32,957 nt of DNA, taken from NCBI GenBank assembly GCA_023411265.1, contig JAEYOX010000102.1, positions 1 through 32,957 of the forward strand, read 5' to 3'. Of the stretch, positions 7,914 through 15,687 are shown in pieces. The position numbers and the translations under genes were made by a program. Below the pieces are notes generated by a model. That model was not told where the DNA came from, made no database searches, and was given only the letters and a program-made list of their open reading frames with translations. The DNA comes from Bacteroidota bacterium. GTDB lineage: Bacteria > Bacteroidota > Bacteroidia > Flavobacteriales > Weeksellaceae. The number at the start of each line of letters is the position of its first letter. Within the stretch, counting starts at the first letter, position 1.

Positions 7914-9200
7914 TTATCTGTTTACGATATCTATATAATCACGTTTTTGGGCACCTTGGTACACTTGTCTTGGCCTTCCGATCGGGTCTCCTTTCAGGCG
8001 CATTTCTTTCCACTGAGAAATCCATCCCGGCAATCTCCCCAAAGCAAACATTACAGTGAACATTTCTGTAGGAATTCCTAATGCTCTGTAAATAATTCCG
8101 GAATAGAAATCCACATTTGGGTACAGTTTTCGGCTTACGAAATAATCGTCTTCCAACGCAACTCTTTCCAACTGCATAGCAATATCTAAAGCTTTATCAT
8201 CGATTCCCATTGCATTCAGCAAGTCGTCGGCTGCTTTCTTAATAATGGTCGCTCTCGGGTCGAAGCTTTTATAAACTCTGTGACCGAAGCCCATCAAACG
8301 GAAATTATCGTCTTTATTTTTTGCTTTTTCTACATATTTTGCTACATCGCCTCCGTCTTGTTCAATCATTTCCAGCATCTCGATCACAGCCTGGTTGGCA
8401 CCACCGTGAAGCGGACCCCAAAGTGCAGAAATTCCGGCAGACACAGACGCGAACAATCCGGTGTGGGCAGAGCCTACCATTCTCACGGTAGAGGTAGAAC
8501 AGTTTTGCTCATGATCAGCATGAAGAATTAATAGCTTATCTAGTGCATCTACTACCACCGGATTCATTTCAAACTCCTCGTTCGGACGACGGAAACACAT
8601 TCTGTAGAAATTCTCTACATAATTCAGTTTATTGTCGCCATGATTAATAGGGAAGCCCATTCTTTTTCGATACGTCCACGCACAGAGGTGAGAGAATTTG
8701 GCAATCAGCATTTCGGCAGCGTGATCTAAATCTTCTTTAGAATTTACGTTGACTGCTTTTGGGTTAAAAGCCGTTAGTGCTGAGGTAAGAGAAGATAAAA
8801 CTCCCATAGGATGCGCCGAACGGGGGAACACATCGATAAGACGTTTCATTTCGTCCGCTACGAAATTGTATTTTTTAATTCCGGTTTCGAAGTTATCGAA
8901 CTGCTCCTTGGTCGGTAACTCGCCATGAAGCAGCAGATACATTACTTCTGTAAAATTTGATTTTTCTGCAATTTGCTCAATCGGATAACCTCTGTAATAC
9001 AGTTCACCCTGATCTCCGTCAAGATAAGTGATTTCGCTGACTGTAGCGCCTGTATTTTTATATCCTAAATCCAAAGTAATGAGGCCTGTCTGATCTCTCA
9101 GTTTTGAAATATCAATACCTCTGTCTCCGATGGTGCTTTCTACAACGGGGTATTCGAAAGATTGCCCGTCGTAATTCAATATAACTTTGTTCTGTGACAT
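7914..9200 (-). CDS. gltA: Citrate synthase
   Basis: Citrate synthase condenses oxaloacetate with acetyl-CoA, the entry step of the TCA cycle. The 428-residue protein is of the type II, hexameric length. Conserved segments are LHADHEQNCSTSTVR, GPLHGGANQAV with the catalytic His, GFGHRVYKSFDPRA with the second His, and PNVDFYSG with the catalytic Asp. The start ATG at 9200 gives the usual N-terminus with no long extension. It stands alone between its own terminator and the enolase terminator, so it is probably monocistronic. I see no consensus promoter upstream. Confidence 0.95.
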   Translation of the reverse strand: MSQNKVILNYDGQSFEYPVVESTIGDRGIDISKLRDQTGLITLDLGYKNTGATVSEITYLDGDQGELYYRGYPIEQIAEKSNFTEVMYLLLHGELPTKEQFDNFETGIKKYNFVADEMKRLIDVFPRSAHPMGVLSSLTSALTAFNPKAVNVNSKEDLDHAAEMLIAKFSHLCAWTYRKRMGFPINHGDNKLNYVENFYRMCFRRPNEEFEMNPVVVDALDKLLILHADHEQNCSTSTVRMVGSAHTGLFASVSAGISALWGPLHGGANQAVIEMLEMIEQDGGDVAKYVEKAKNKDDNFRLMGFGHRVYKSFDPRATIIKKAADDLLNAMGIDDKALDIAMQLERVALEDDYFVSRKLYPNVDFYSGIIYRALGIPTEMFTVMFALGRLPGWISQWKEMRLKGDPIGRPRQVYQGAQKRDYIDIVNR

Positions 9201-9365
9201 TTTGTTGAAAAATTTTTGTTAAAAATACGGAAAAACCGTTTAATAATAAAACTTCCGGAGGCCAGACTGATGTTTTTTTTCTATTTAGGCTATTAATTTT
9301 CTGCAAAAAATTAGGCTTAAAAATATATCAAAGAATAGTTTTCTGATAATCAAACGCTTAAAATA

Positions 9366-9397
9366 AAAAACACCAGAATTTTTATTCTGATGTTTTC
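9366..9397 (-). terminator. Terminator after eno
   Basis: A 10-bp imperfect stem (ACATCAGAAT/ATTCTGGTGT on the reverse strand, with a G-T pair) is followed by TTTTTTAT, about 25 bp after the enolase stop. Confidence 0.75.
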
Positions 9398-9419
9398 AAT
9401 AATAAATATGTGTTATTGT

Positions 9420-10712
9420 TTATCTACTGACTTTAAAAGCGTCCATTCCAGGAAATAGGGCTGTTTCTCCTAACGCTTCTTCAATTCTCAGGAGTTGATT
9501 GTATTTCGCCATTCTATCCGAACGGGAGGCAGAACCTGTTTTGATCTGTCCGCAGTTCATCGCCACTGCAAGGTCTGCAATAGTAGCATCTTCGGTTTCG
9601 CCTGATCTGTGGGACATTACAGAAGTGTAGCGGTTATGTTGCGCCATTTGTACCGCTGCCATGGTTTCAGAAAGTGAGCCAATCTGATTGACTTTTACCA
9701 GAATGGAGTTCGCAATGCCTTCGTTTATTCCTCTGGAAAGTCTTTCAACATTTGTTACAAATAAGTCATCTCCTACGAGTTGTACATTTTTCCCGATTTT
9801 ATCTGTCAGCATTTTCCAGCCTTCCCAGTCGTCTTCGTGCATTCCGTCTTCAATGGAAATAATCGGATATTTTGAAGAAAGTTCAGCAAGATAAGACACT
9901 TGTTCTTCTCTGTTTCTGTGTGCTCCTTGGTCTCCCTCAAATTTTCTGTAATCGTATGTTCCGTCTTTATAAAACTCAGAAGCTGCACAGTCTAACGCCA
10001 GCATAATATCATCGCCAGGCGTATAACCAGCTTTTTCAATCGCCTGCAAGAGAGTATCCAAGGCATCTTCAGTTCCGTTGAAAGTCGGTGCAAAACCACC
10101 TTCATCTCCTACAGCGGTAGAAAGATTTCTGCTTTTGAGAATGGATTTCAAACTGTGGAAAATTTCGGTTCCTTTTCTTAAAGCATGAGAAAAGGATTCT
10201 GCTTTCACGGGCATAATCATGAATTCCTGAAAAGCGATAGGAGCATCCGAATGCGAACCGCCGTTGATCACATTCATCATGGGAACGGGCAAAGTATTGG
10301 CGTTAACACCGCCTACATATTTGTAAAGTGGAAGCCTGAGGTCTGTGGCTGCAGCTCTGGCAACAGCAAGAGACACGCCTAAAATCGCATTCGCTCCGAG
10401 GTTTCCTTTATTTCCGGAATTATCCAGATCGATCATCATCTGATCAATATGATTTTGTTCATACACCGGAAGACCGATAATTTCGGGAGCAATAATTTCA
10501 CGGACATTTTCCACTGCTTTCAGGACTCCTTTTCCCAGATAATCTAAACCGCCATCGCGAAGTTCTACAGCTTCATGCTCACCTGTGGAAGCACCCGAAG
10601 GAACGGCAGCCCGCCCCATTGCACCACTTTCGGTGAAAACATCTACTTCTACGGTAGGATTTCCTCTGGAATCAAGAATTTGTCTGGCCTCGACGTACGA
10701 AATGTAACTCAT
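9420..10712 (-). CDS. eno: Enolase
   Basis: Enolase converts 2-phosphoglycerate to phosphoenolpyruvate in glycolysis with two Mg ions. The 430-residue protein has the N-terminal ARQILDSRGNPTVEVDV, the loop SGASTGEHEAVELRD, the acid residues in GDEGGFAP and SIEDGMHEDDW, the metal ligand in LVGDDLFVTN, the base in LVKVNQIGS and the family signature SVMSHRSGETED. The length and start agree with bacterial enolases. It is monocistronic and divergent from the small lipoprotein gene at 10875. Confidence 0.96.
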   Translation of the reverse strand: MSYISYVEARQILDSRGNPTVEVDVFTESGAMGRAAVPSGASTGEHEAVELRDGGLDYLGKGVLKAVENVREIIAPEIIGLPVYEQNHIDQMMIDLDNSGNKGNLGANAILGVSLAVARAAATDLRLPLYKYVGGVNANTLPVPMMNVINGGSHSDAPIAFQEFMIMPVKAESFSHALRKGTEIFHSLKSILKSRNLSTAVGDEGGFAPTFNGTEDALDTLLQAIEKAGYTPGDDIMLALDCAASEFYKDGTYDYRKFEGDQGAHRNREEQVSYLAELSSKYPIISIEDGMHEDDWEGWKMLTDKIGKNVQLVGDDLFVTNVERLSRGINEGIANSILVKVNQIGSLSETMAAVQMAQHNRYTSVMSHRSGETEDATIADLAVAMNCGQIKTGSASRSDRMAKYNQLLRIEEALGETALFPGMDAFKVSR

Positions 10713-10772
10713 GTTTAAATTGTTATTGTTGGTTTGTAAATAATTTTTATGAAATACTTGTTAAAAGTTTCG

Positions 10773-10780
10773 CAAATTTA
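10773..10780 (-). promoter_or_regulatory. Candidate -7 box of eno
   Basis: The reverse strand reads TAAATTTG, fitting TAnnTTTG, about 60 bp before the enolase ATG. No TTG lies at the usual upstream distance. Confidence 0.5.
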
Positions 10781-10843
10781 ATGATTATTTGGCGGAAATT
10801 AAAGTAATACTCAAGGCTGTTCCTACTTTCCATTCTAAATTCT

Positions 10844-10851
10844 TAATTTTG
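10844..10851 (+). promoter_or_regulatory. Candidate -7 box of the 10875 gene
   Basis: TAATTTTG fits TAnnTTTG and lies 23 bp before the ATG. The -33 element is not evident. Confidence 0.45.
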
Positions 10852-10874
10852 AAACATAAACCAAAATAGTAAAT

Positions 10875-11264
10875 ATGAAAAAAACTGTTATCACGCTCGC
10901 TGTTGTTTTTACAATCACAGCAAGTTGTAAAAAAAATTCCGAAAATTCCTGGATGCTTAGTAACGAATCTGCTGATTCCACTGCTGCAGTCCAAGAAACT
11001 GCAACAGATGAGGTACAAGAAGAAACCCACCGATATGTGGCTGAAGACGGCACTAATGCCCACGTCACTTTCGGTAATTCAGCAGAAGGAAATCACATCA
11101 TCATCTACAGTAATAACAAAACGATTCGGGCCGACGAAAAAGAAAAACTTCCCAATGGTGCCGTTTATAGAACCCATGATATTGAGGTTCGTTCGGAAGA
11201 CAACTTGATTACCATTACACAGGAAAATAATGTCATTGAATTGAAAAAGGCCGGAACTCCCTAA
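10875..11264 (+). CDS. Small lipoprotein, unknown function
   Basis: The 129-residue product has a signal peptide with lipobox TITASC (Cys18), so it should be a lipoprotein. A Ser/Thr/Glu-rich linker (about 20-50) leads to a compact domain of about 75 residues. The domain pattern (HVTFGN..., a long strand with HIIIYSNNKTI, then LPNGAVYRTHDIEVRSEDNLITIT) faintly recalls the MliC lysozyme-inhibitor fold. The cysteines of MliC are absent, so I do not assign it. It is monocistronic, followed by a strong terminator. Confidence 0.75.
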   Translation: MKKTVITLAVVFTITASCKKNSENSWMLSNESADSTAAVQETATDEVQEETHRYVAEDGTNAHVTFGNSAEGNHIIIYSNNKTIRADEKEKLPNGAVYRTHDIEVRSEDNLITITQENNVIELKKAGTP

Positions 11265-11274
11265 ATATCAATAT

Positions 11275-11304
11275 AAAAGCCACTAAAATAAAGTGGCTTT
11301 TATT
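11275..11304 (+). terminator. Terminator, possibly bidirectional
   Basis: A perfect 10-bp stem AAAAGCCACT/AGTGGCTTTT with a 7-nt loop is followed by TATTTTTATT. It lies between the convergent 10875 lipoprotein gene and the barrel protein gene. Confidence 0.85.
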
Positions 11305-11317
11305 TTTATTTTATTTT

Positions 11318-12106
11318 TTAAAACCGATAACCAACGGACAGTCCGAATCTGAGTCCTGCCCACGGACCGTCAAGCTTGGCTGTTGCTCCATTTTCATTGG
11401 CTGTTGCATGAATTTTGACCAGCGGAACATCCAGATTATTTAATTCTTCTTGAAGATCACGCTGCATTTCTGGAGTCAGTTTAAGACCCTTACTGATCGC
11501 AGTCAAATCTCCGTTGGAAAATCCGTAATGTCCTCCTATTATTGAAAAATCAATTACCCAGTTTTGCTTTGCTCCTAAAACCCATTGATTACCAATCATC
11601 AAACCAAAACTGCTGGCTGAAATATCTCCTGACATATCTACTCTAATATTGACAGGAACCATCACTCCCCCTATATTCTCTTCGCTTTCAAAATCATAGT
11701 GGTAATTACTCATATCAATTTGCGAATACCTGTAATAAGGCGCAAGATAAAAGCCTCTTCCAAAACCTCTTTTCCCAAGGTAGATTCGGGGTTCTAATGT
11801 GAAGGAATTGTAAGACATTTCAATATTTTTGACATCTCCCAAATCTTCACCTTTCAGAAAAGTATCTACATATGGCACTTTACCTTTAGGCATAAAGGAA
11901 TAGGTGGCACTCACGGAAAACTTCTTATTGATAACTCTTTCATAGGTAAGATTGATGTTTCCCAAAGCGTAGGCTGTAACGTTGGTTTTGATAATATTTT
12001 TCCCTAATTCCTGGGTGATATCATCTAACGAATCGGTATCGGTATTCTGCGAATACATCAATGAACATGAGCATAGTGCGAATAATGCTAAAAATTTAAG
12101 TTTCAT
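11318..12106 (-). CDS. Outer-membrane beta-barrel protein, DUF3575-like
   Basis: The 262-residue protein has a signal peptide (hydrophobic segment 3-16, likely cut after MYSQ). It continues with the DUF3575-like segment NIIKTNVTAYALGNINLTYERVINKKFSV. Alternating strands with aromatic ends follow (YSFMP, YNSFTLEPRIYL, GFYLAPYYRYS), and the C-terminus is GLRFGLSVGYRF, a typical barrel end with a terminal Phe. This suggests an outer-membrane barrel of about 8-10 strands. Function is unknown; a structural or surface role is inferred. It has its own consensus promoter. Confidence 0.78.
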   Translation of the reverse strand: MKLKFLALFALCSCSLMYSQNTDTDSLDDITQELGKNIIKTNVTAYALGNINLTYERVINKKFSVSATYSFMPKGKVPYVDTFLKGEDLGDVKNIEMSYNSFTLEPRIYLGKRGFGRGFYLAPYYRYSQIDMSNYHYDFESEENIGGVMVPVNIRVDMSGDISASSFGLMIGNQWVLGAKQNWVIDFSIIGGHYGFSNGDLTAISKGLKLTPEMQRDLQEELNNLDVPLVKIHATANENGATAKLDGPWAGLRFGLSVGYRF

Positions 12107-12159
12107 GGTTTTTTTGTTTAGGATTAAATTTAATTTCTTTTTGCATTCATAATTTAAAG

Positions 12160-12189
12160 CAAAAATAATTCTTTTTATAATATAAACAA
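12160..12189 (-). promoter_or_regulatory. Promoter of the beta-barrel gene
   Basis: The reverse strand has TTG (12187-12189), 19 bases, then TATTTTTG (12160-12167), a full consensus match. The predicted leader is about 48 nt. Confidence 0.7.
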
Positions 12190-12210
12190 TACCATTAGAT
12201 AGTATTTAAT

Positions 12211-12242
12211 ATAAAAAACGCCGCAAATTATTGCGGCGTTTA
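12211..12242 (-). terminator. Terminator of the S10-spc-alpha transcript
   Basis: A perfect 10-bp GC-rich stem AACGCCGCAA/TTGCGGCGTT with a 4-nt loop is followed on the reverse strand by TTTTTATA. It lies 21 bp after the rplQ stop and is the only clear terminator between rplC and here. Confidence 0.9.
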
Positions 12243-12260
12243 TAATTATGTTAAATTATC

Positions 12261-12824
12261 TTACTCCTTATTTTCCGGAGCATCAGCGTTTGGTTCATCT
12301 GTTTCGGCTGTATTTTGTGGTTCTTCAACCTCCGCTTCAGCATTTTTTTCATCCCTTACAGTGGTTGCCGCAGTCGGCATAGTAGCCACAGCTTCTTTCT
12401 TAGCAGCAGTGCTTCTTCTGCTTCTTCTGGTTGTTTTTTTCTCCTCTTCATTCGGATTGTAAATTTCATTGAAATCTACCAGTTCAATCATCGCCATATC
12501 AGCAGAATCACCTGCTCTGAATCCGGTTTTGATGATTCTTGTATATCCTCCATTTCTTTCTGCAATCTTAGGAGCTACCGTTCTAAAAAGCTCAGTAACA
12601 GCTTCTTTACTTTGCAATGAAGAGAAAACTGTTCTTCTATTGTGAGTTGTATCTTCTTTCGCTTTGGTTAAAAGAGGTTCAATATATACTCTCAGAGCTT
12701 TTGCTTTTGCAACAGTGGTATTGATTCTTTTATGCTCAATAAGAGAACAAGCCATATTAGAAAGCATTGCTTTTCTGTGTGGAGCAGTTCTTCCTAAGTG
12801 ATTGATTTTTTTACCGTGTCTCAT
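12261..12824 (-). CDS. rplQ: Ribosomal protein L17
   Basis: L17 (bL17) sits near the exit tunnel of the large subunit. The core (about 1-120, starting MRHGKKINHLGRTAPHRKAM) is clear. A low-complexity tail of about 65 residues, rich in Ala, Glu and Thr with a basic patch TTRRSRR, extends well beyond the E. coli protein (127 residues). Such tails occur in flavobacteria. It is the last gene of the cluster, 6 bp after rpoA, directly before the terminator. Confidence 0.95.
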   Translation of the reverse strand: MRHGKKINHLGRTAPHRKAMLSNMACSLIEHKRINTTVAKAKALRVYIEPLLTKAKEDTTHNRRTVFSSLQSKEAVTELFRTVAPKIAERNGGYTRIIKTGFRAGDSADMAMIELVDFNEIYNPNEEEKKTTRRSRRSTAAKKEAVATMPTAATTVRDEKNAEAEVEEPQNTAETDEPNADAPENKE

Positions 12825-12830
12825 TGTTTA

Positions 12831-13826
12831 TTATTTATCAGCGTCTAACTTATATTTGGCAACGTCGAAACCGAAGTTAAGACCTTTTGAGTGTACTAAT
12901 TCTTCCAATTCAGTCAGAGATTTCTTACCAAAATTTCTGAATTTCATGAGATCAGACTTGCTATAGGAAACCAGTTCTCCCAGGGTTTCTACTTCCGCAG
13001 CTTTCAGACAGTTTAGGGCTCTTACGGAAAGGTCCATATCTGCCAGCTTGGATTTAAGAAGCTGTCTGGTGTGAAGAGTTTCTTCATCATACTGGATGGA
13101 TGCTTTCACGGCTTCTGTTTCCAAAGTAATTCTTTCATCGGAGAACAGCATGAAATGATAGATTAAAATCTTAGAGGCTTCTGTCAAAGCATTCTGCGGA
13201 GTAATAGATCCATCGGTTTCAATATCCAGTATTAATTTTTCGTAGTCTGTTTTTTGCTCAACACGATAGTTTTCAATCGCATACTTTACTTTCTTGATCG
13301 GGGTGAAGATAGAATCAATCGCAATGGTTCCGATGGGAGCGTTGTTAGATTTATTCTGTTCAGAAGGAACATATCCTCTACCTTTTTCAATATCGAAAGT
13401 TATTTCAAAAGTAACGTCTTTATTAAGATTACAGATTACCAGATCCGTATTTAGAACCTCGAAACCACTCATGAATTTCCCTAGATCTCCGGCAGTGATG
13501 ACTGTTTTTCCGGTTACTTTGGCAGTTACCTGCTCGTTGGTTTGTTGCTCTGAAGTGGCTTTCAGGCGAAGTTGCTTTAGATTAAGAATAATTTCTGTTA
13601 CATCTTCTATAATACCTGGAATTGTTGAAAACTCGTGCTCTACACCCTCTATTTTGATAGAAGAAATAGCATATCCTTCAAGAGAAGAAAGTAATACTCT
13701 TCTCAAAGCATTACCGATAGTAAGTCCGAAACCCGGTTCAAGAGGCCTGAATTCGAACTGGCCTTTGAAATCATCGGAGCTTAAAAGAATTACTTTATCG
13801 GGTTTTATGAATTGTAAAATTGCCAT
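12831..13826 (-). CDS. rpoA: RNA polymerase alpha subunit
   Basis: The alpha subunit dimerises to start polymerase assembly and contacts upstream DNA and activators. The 331-residue protein has the N-terminal assembly domain (FEFRPLEPGFGLTIGNALRRVLLSS near 25-50), a linker, and the C-terminal helix-hairpin-helix domain (LSVRALNCLKAAEVETLGEL and FRNFGKKSLTELEE). It keeps the usual alpha-operon position between rpsD and rplQ. Confidence 0.97.
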   Translation of the reverse strand: MAILQFIKPDKVILLSSDDFKGQFEFRPLEPGFGLTIGNALRRVLLSSLEGYAISSIKIEGVEHEFSTIPGIIEDVTEIILNLKQLRLKATSEQQTNEQVTAKVTGKTVITAGDLGKFMSGFEVLNTDLVICNLNKDVTFEITFDIEKGRGYVPSEQNKSNNAPIGTIAIDSIFTPIKKVKYAIENYRVEQKTDYEKLILDIETDGSITPQNALTEASKILIYHFMLFSDERITLETEAVKASIQYDEETLHTRQLLKSKLADMDLSVRALNCLKAAEVETLGELVSYSKSDLMKFRNFGKKSLTELEELVHSKGLNFGFDVAKYKLDADK

Positions 13827-13858
13827 ATTATTGGTTGAGCAAAGGTTGTTTAAAATTA

Positions 13859-14467
13859 TTATTTGTTGTAAAGTTCTACGATAAGCTGTTCCTTAATGTC
13901 TTCAGGAATCTGAATTCTTTCAGGAGCAGAAAGGAAAGTTCCTTCTTTCTTCTCATCGTTGAACTGCAACCATTCGTAGTTAGCCTTGGAAGCAAGAGCA
14001 TCCACTACCACTTCGAGGGATTTTGATTTTTGTCTTACTGCTATTACATCACCTGCTTTCAGCAAATAAGACGGGATGTTCACCAGCTCACCGTTTACGG
14101 TAATATGTCTGTGCGAAACCAACTGACGTGCTCCGGCTCTAGTTTTTGCAAATCCTAGTCTGTATACTACATTATCCAGTCTTGATTCACAAAGTTGCAA
14201 TAGGATTTCTCCGGTAACACCACTTGCTCTGGATGCTTTTTCAAAAAGATTTGCGAATTGTTTCTCGAGAATTCCGTAGGTATATTTCGCTTTTTGCTTT
14301 TCGTTCAGCTGTACTGCGTACTCAGATTTTTTAGCACCTCTTCTTTTATTAGGTCCGTGTTGTCCCGGTGGTTGGTTTTTTCTTTTCTCGAAGTTTTTGT
14401 CATCTCCGAAGATTGCAGCACCAAATTTTCTTGCAATCTTAGTTTTTGGTCCAATATATCTTGCCAT
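13859..14467 (-). CDS. rpsD: Ribosomal protein S4
   Basis: S4 (uS4) is a primary binder of 16S rRNA at the 5' domain. The 202-residue protein has the N-terminal MARYIGPKTKIARKFG, the QPPGQHGP segment and the S4 domain (ESRLDNVVYRLGFAKTRAGARQLVSHRHI). The N-terminal zinc cysteines found in some S4 proteins are absent, so it is the zinc-free form. In many bacteria S4 also represses its operon; no leader structure could be assigned here. Confidence 0.96.
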   Translation of the reverse strand: MARYIGPKTKIARKFGAAIFGDDKNFEKRKNQPPGQHGPNKRRGAKKSEYAVQLNEKQKAKYTYGILEKQFANLFEKASRASGVTGEILLQLCESRLDNVVYRLGFAKTRAGARQLVSHRHITVNGELVNIPSYLLKAGDVIAVRQKSKSLEVVVDALASKANYEWLQFNDEKKEGTFLSAPERIQIPEDIKEQLIVELYNK

Positions 14468-14486
14468 AATTTTTTAAGATTTTAGA

Positions 14487-14876
14487 TTATACTCTTCTTC
14501 TTTTTGGTGGTCTACAACCGTTGTGCGGCATTGGCGTCACATCTACGATCTCACTTACTTCGATTCCAGAGTTATGAATGGTTCTGATAGCAGATTCTCT
14601 ACCTGCTCCAGGCCCTTTTACAAAAACCTTTACTCTCCTTAATCCAGCTTCATGTGCTACAGTGGCACAGTTTTCGGCTGCCATTTGTGCAGCAAACGGG
14701 GTGTTCTTTTTAGAACCTCTGAATCCCATTTTACCTGCAGATGCCCAAGAGATTACTTCTCCGTTTTTATTCGTTAAAGAAATAATAATATTATTGAAAG
14801 ATGCCTGGATATGTGCTTCTCCGATGGCTTCTACTTTTACTTTTCTTTTTTTAACTACTTTAGTTTGCTTTGCCAT
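14487..14876 (-). CDS. rpsK: Ribosomal protein S11
   Basis: S11 (uS11) lies on the platform of the small subunit near the mRNA exit. The 129-residue protein ends with the invariant PHNGCRPPKRRRV. Inner motifs include HIQASFNNIIISLTN and GPGAGRESAIR. It is 11 bp after rpsM and 19 bp before rpsD, in the standard alpha order. Confidence 0.96.
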   Translation of the reverse strand: MAKQTKVVKKRKVKVEAIGEAHIQASFNNIIISLTNKNGEVISWASAGKMGFRGSKKNTPFAAQMAAENCATVAHEAGLRRVKVFVKGPGAGRESAIRTIHNSGIEVSEIVDVTPMPHNGCRPPKRRRV

Positions 14877-14887
14877 AATTCTAACGA

Positions 14888-15265
14888 TTATTTACTTGCT
14901 TTTTTCTTGTTAGCAACAGTTTTTCTTCTTCCTTTACGGGTTCTAGAATTGTTTTTCGTTCTTTGGCCTCTTAAAGGTAATCCCAGTCTGTGACGTATTC
15001 CTCGTTGGCATCCTATGTCCATTAATCGCTTAATGTTCAATTGCACTTCAGAACGTAGTTCACCTTCCACTTTAATGTTCTCAGTGATGTAGTTTCTGAT
15101 GGCAGCCAATTCATCGTCATTCCATTCGTTGACTTTCTTGTCTTCGCTGATACCGGCAGCTTTCAGAATTTCAGAAGAAGTACTTCTTCCGATTCCGTAA
15201 ATATAAGTTAAGCCGATAACGCCTCTTTTGTTCTTTGGTAAATCAATACCGGAAATTCTCGCCAT
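14888..15265 (-). CDS. rpsM: Ribosomal protein S13
   Basis: S13 (uS13) is in the head of the small subunit and touches the P-site tRNA and L5. The 125-residue protein begins MARISGIDLPKNKRGVIGLT and has the helix-hairpin-helix YIYGIGRSTS and the basic C-terminal tail GQRTKNNSRTRKGRRKT. It follows rpmJ by 9 bp. Confidence 0.96.
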   Translation of the reverse strand: MARISGIDLPKNKRGVIGLTYIYGIGRSTSSEILKAAGISEDKKVNEWNDDELAAIRNYITENIKVEGELRSEVQLNIKRLMDIGCQRGIRHRLGLPLRGQRTKNNSRTRKGRRKTVANKKKASK

Positions 15266-15274
15266 AATTTAATT

Positions 15275-15391
15275 TTAGCCTTGTCTTTGTTTAAATTTTG
15301 GGTTTTTCTTGTTGATCACGAACAGTACACCTTTTCTGCGTACAATTTTGCAATCAGCACTTCTTTTTTTAATAGATGCTCTAACTTTCAT
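15275..15391 (-). CDS. rpmJ: Ribosomal protein L36, zinc-free form
   Basis: The reverse strand encodes 38 residues from ATG at 15391 to TAA at 15275-15277, beginning MKVRASIKKRSADCK and ending PKFKQRQG. This is L36 (bL36), a tiny protein of the large subunit. The usual zinc ligands C11, C14, C27 and H33 are here S11, C14, N27 and F33, so zinc cannot be bound in the standard way. It lies between infA and rpsM, its normal place. Confidence 0.93.
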   Translation of the reverse strand: MKVRASIKKRSADCKIVRRKGVLFVINKKNPKFKQRQG

Positions 15392-15400
15392 TTTGTTTTT

Positions 15401-15442
15401 GCTTTATGCTTATGGCAATTGGCTTTTGGCTAATTGCAATTT
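15401..15442. repeat. Degenerate 7-nt tandem array, rpmJ-infA gap
   Basis: Six consecutive heptamers each begin with GC (for example GCTTTAT, GCAATTG, GCTTTTG on the plus strand). They fill most of the 80-bp gap between infA and rpmJ. The periodicity is seen directly; the function is unknown. Confidence 0.7.
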
Positions 15443-15471
15443 GTTATTAAAAGTTACAAACGCCAGATACC

Positions 15472-15687
15472 TTAGTACCTGAACGTGATTCTTCCCTTTG
15501 ATAAATCATAGGGAGACATTTCAAGTTTTACTTTATCACCAGGGAGAAGTTTGATGTAATGCATTCTCATTTTACCGGAAATATGGGCAATAAGGACATG
15601 CCCATTTTCCAATTCAACACGAAACATGGCGTTGGAAAGTGATTCCACAATAACGCCATCCTGTTCAATATGTTTTTGTTTTGCCAT
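15472..15687 (-). CDS. infA: Translation initiation factor IF-1
   Basis: IF-1 occupies the A site during initiation. The 71-residue protein is a single S1/OB fold: MAKQKHIEQDGVIVESL, then FRVELENGHVLIAHISGKMR, then LPGDKVKLEMSPYDLSKGRITFRY. Its ATG overlaps the secY stop by one base (TAATG), which suggests coupled translation. The downstream gap to rpmJ is unusually long and repeat-bearing. Confidence 0.96.
   Translation of the reverse strand: MAKQKHIEQDGVIVESLSNAMFRVELENGHVLIAHISGKMRMHYIKLLPGDKVKLEMSPYDLSKGRITFRY

Noticed and set aside
10875..11264. MliC-type lysozyme inhibitor
   Set aside because: The pattern is only weakly similar and the expected cysteines are missing.
12211..12242. Known L17 downstream regulatory RNA element
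   Set aside because: Only a simple 10-bp hairpin with a T run is seen; an ordinary terminator explains it.
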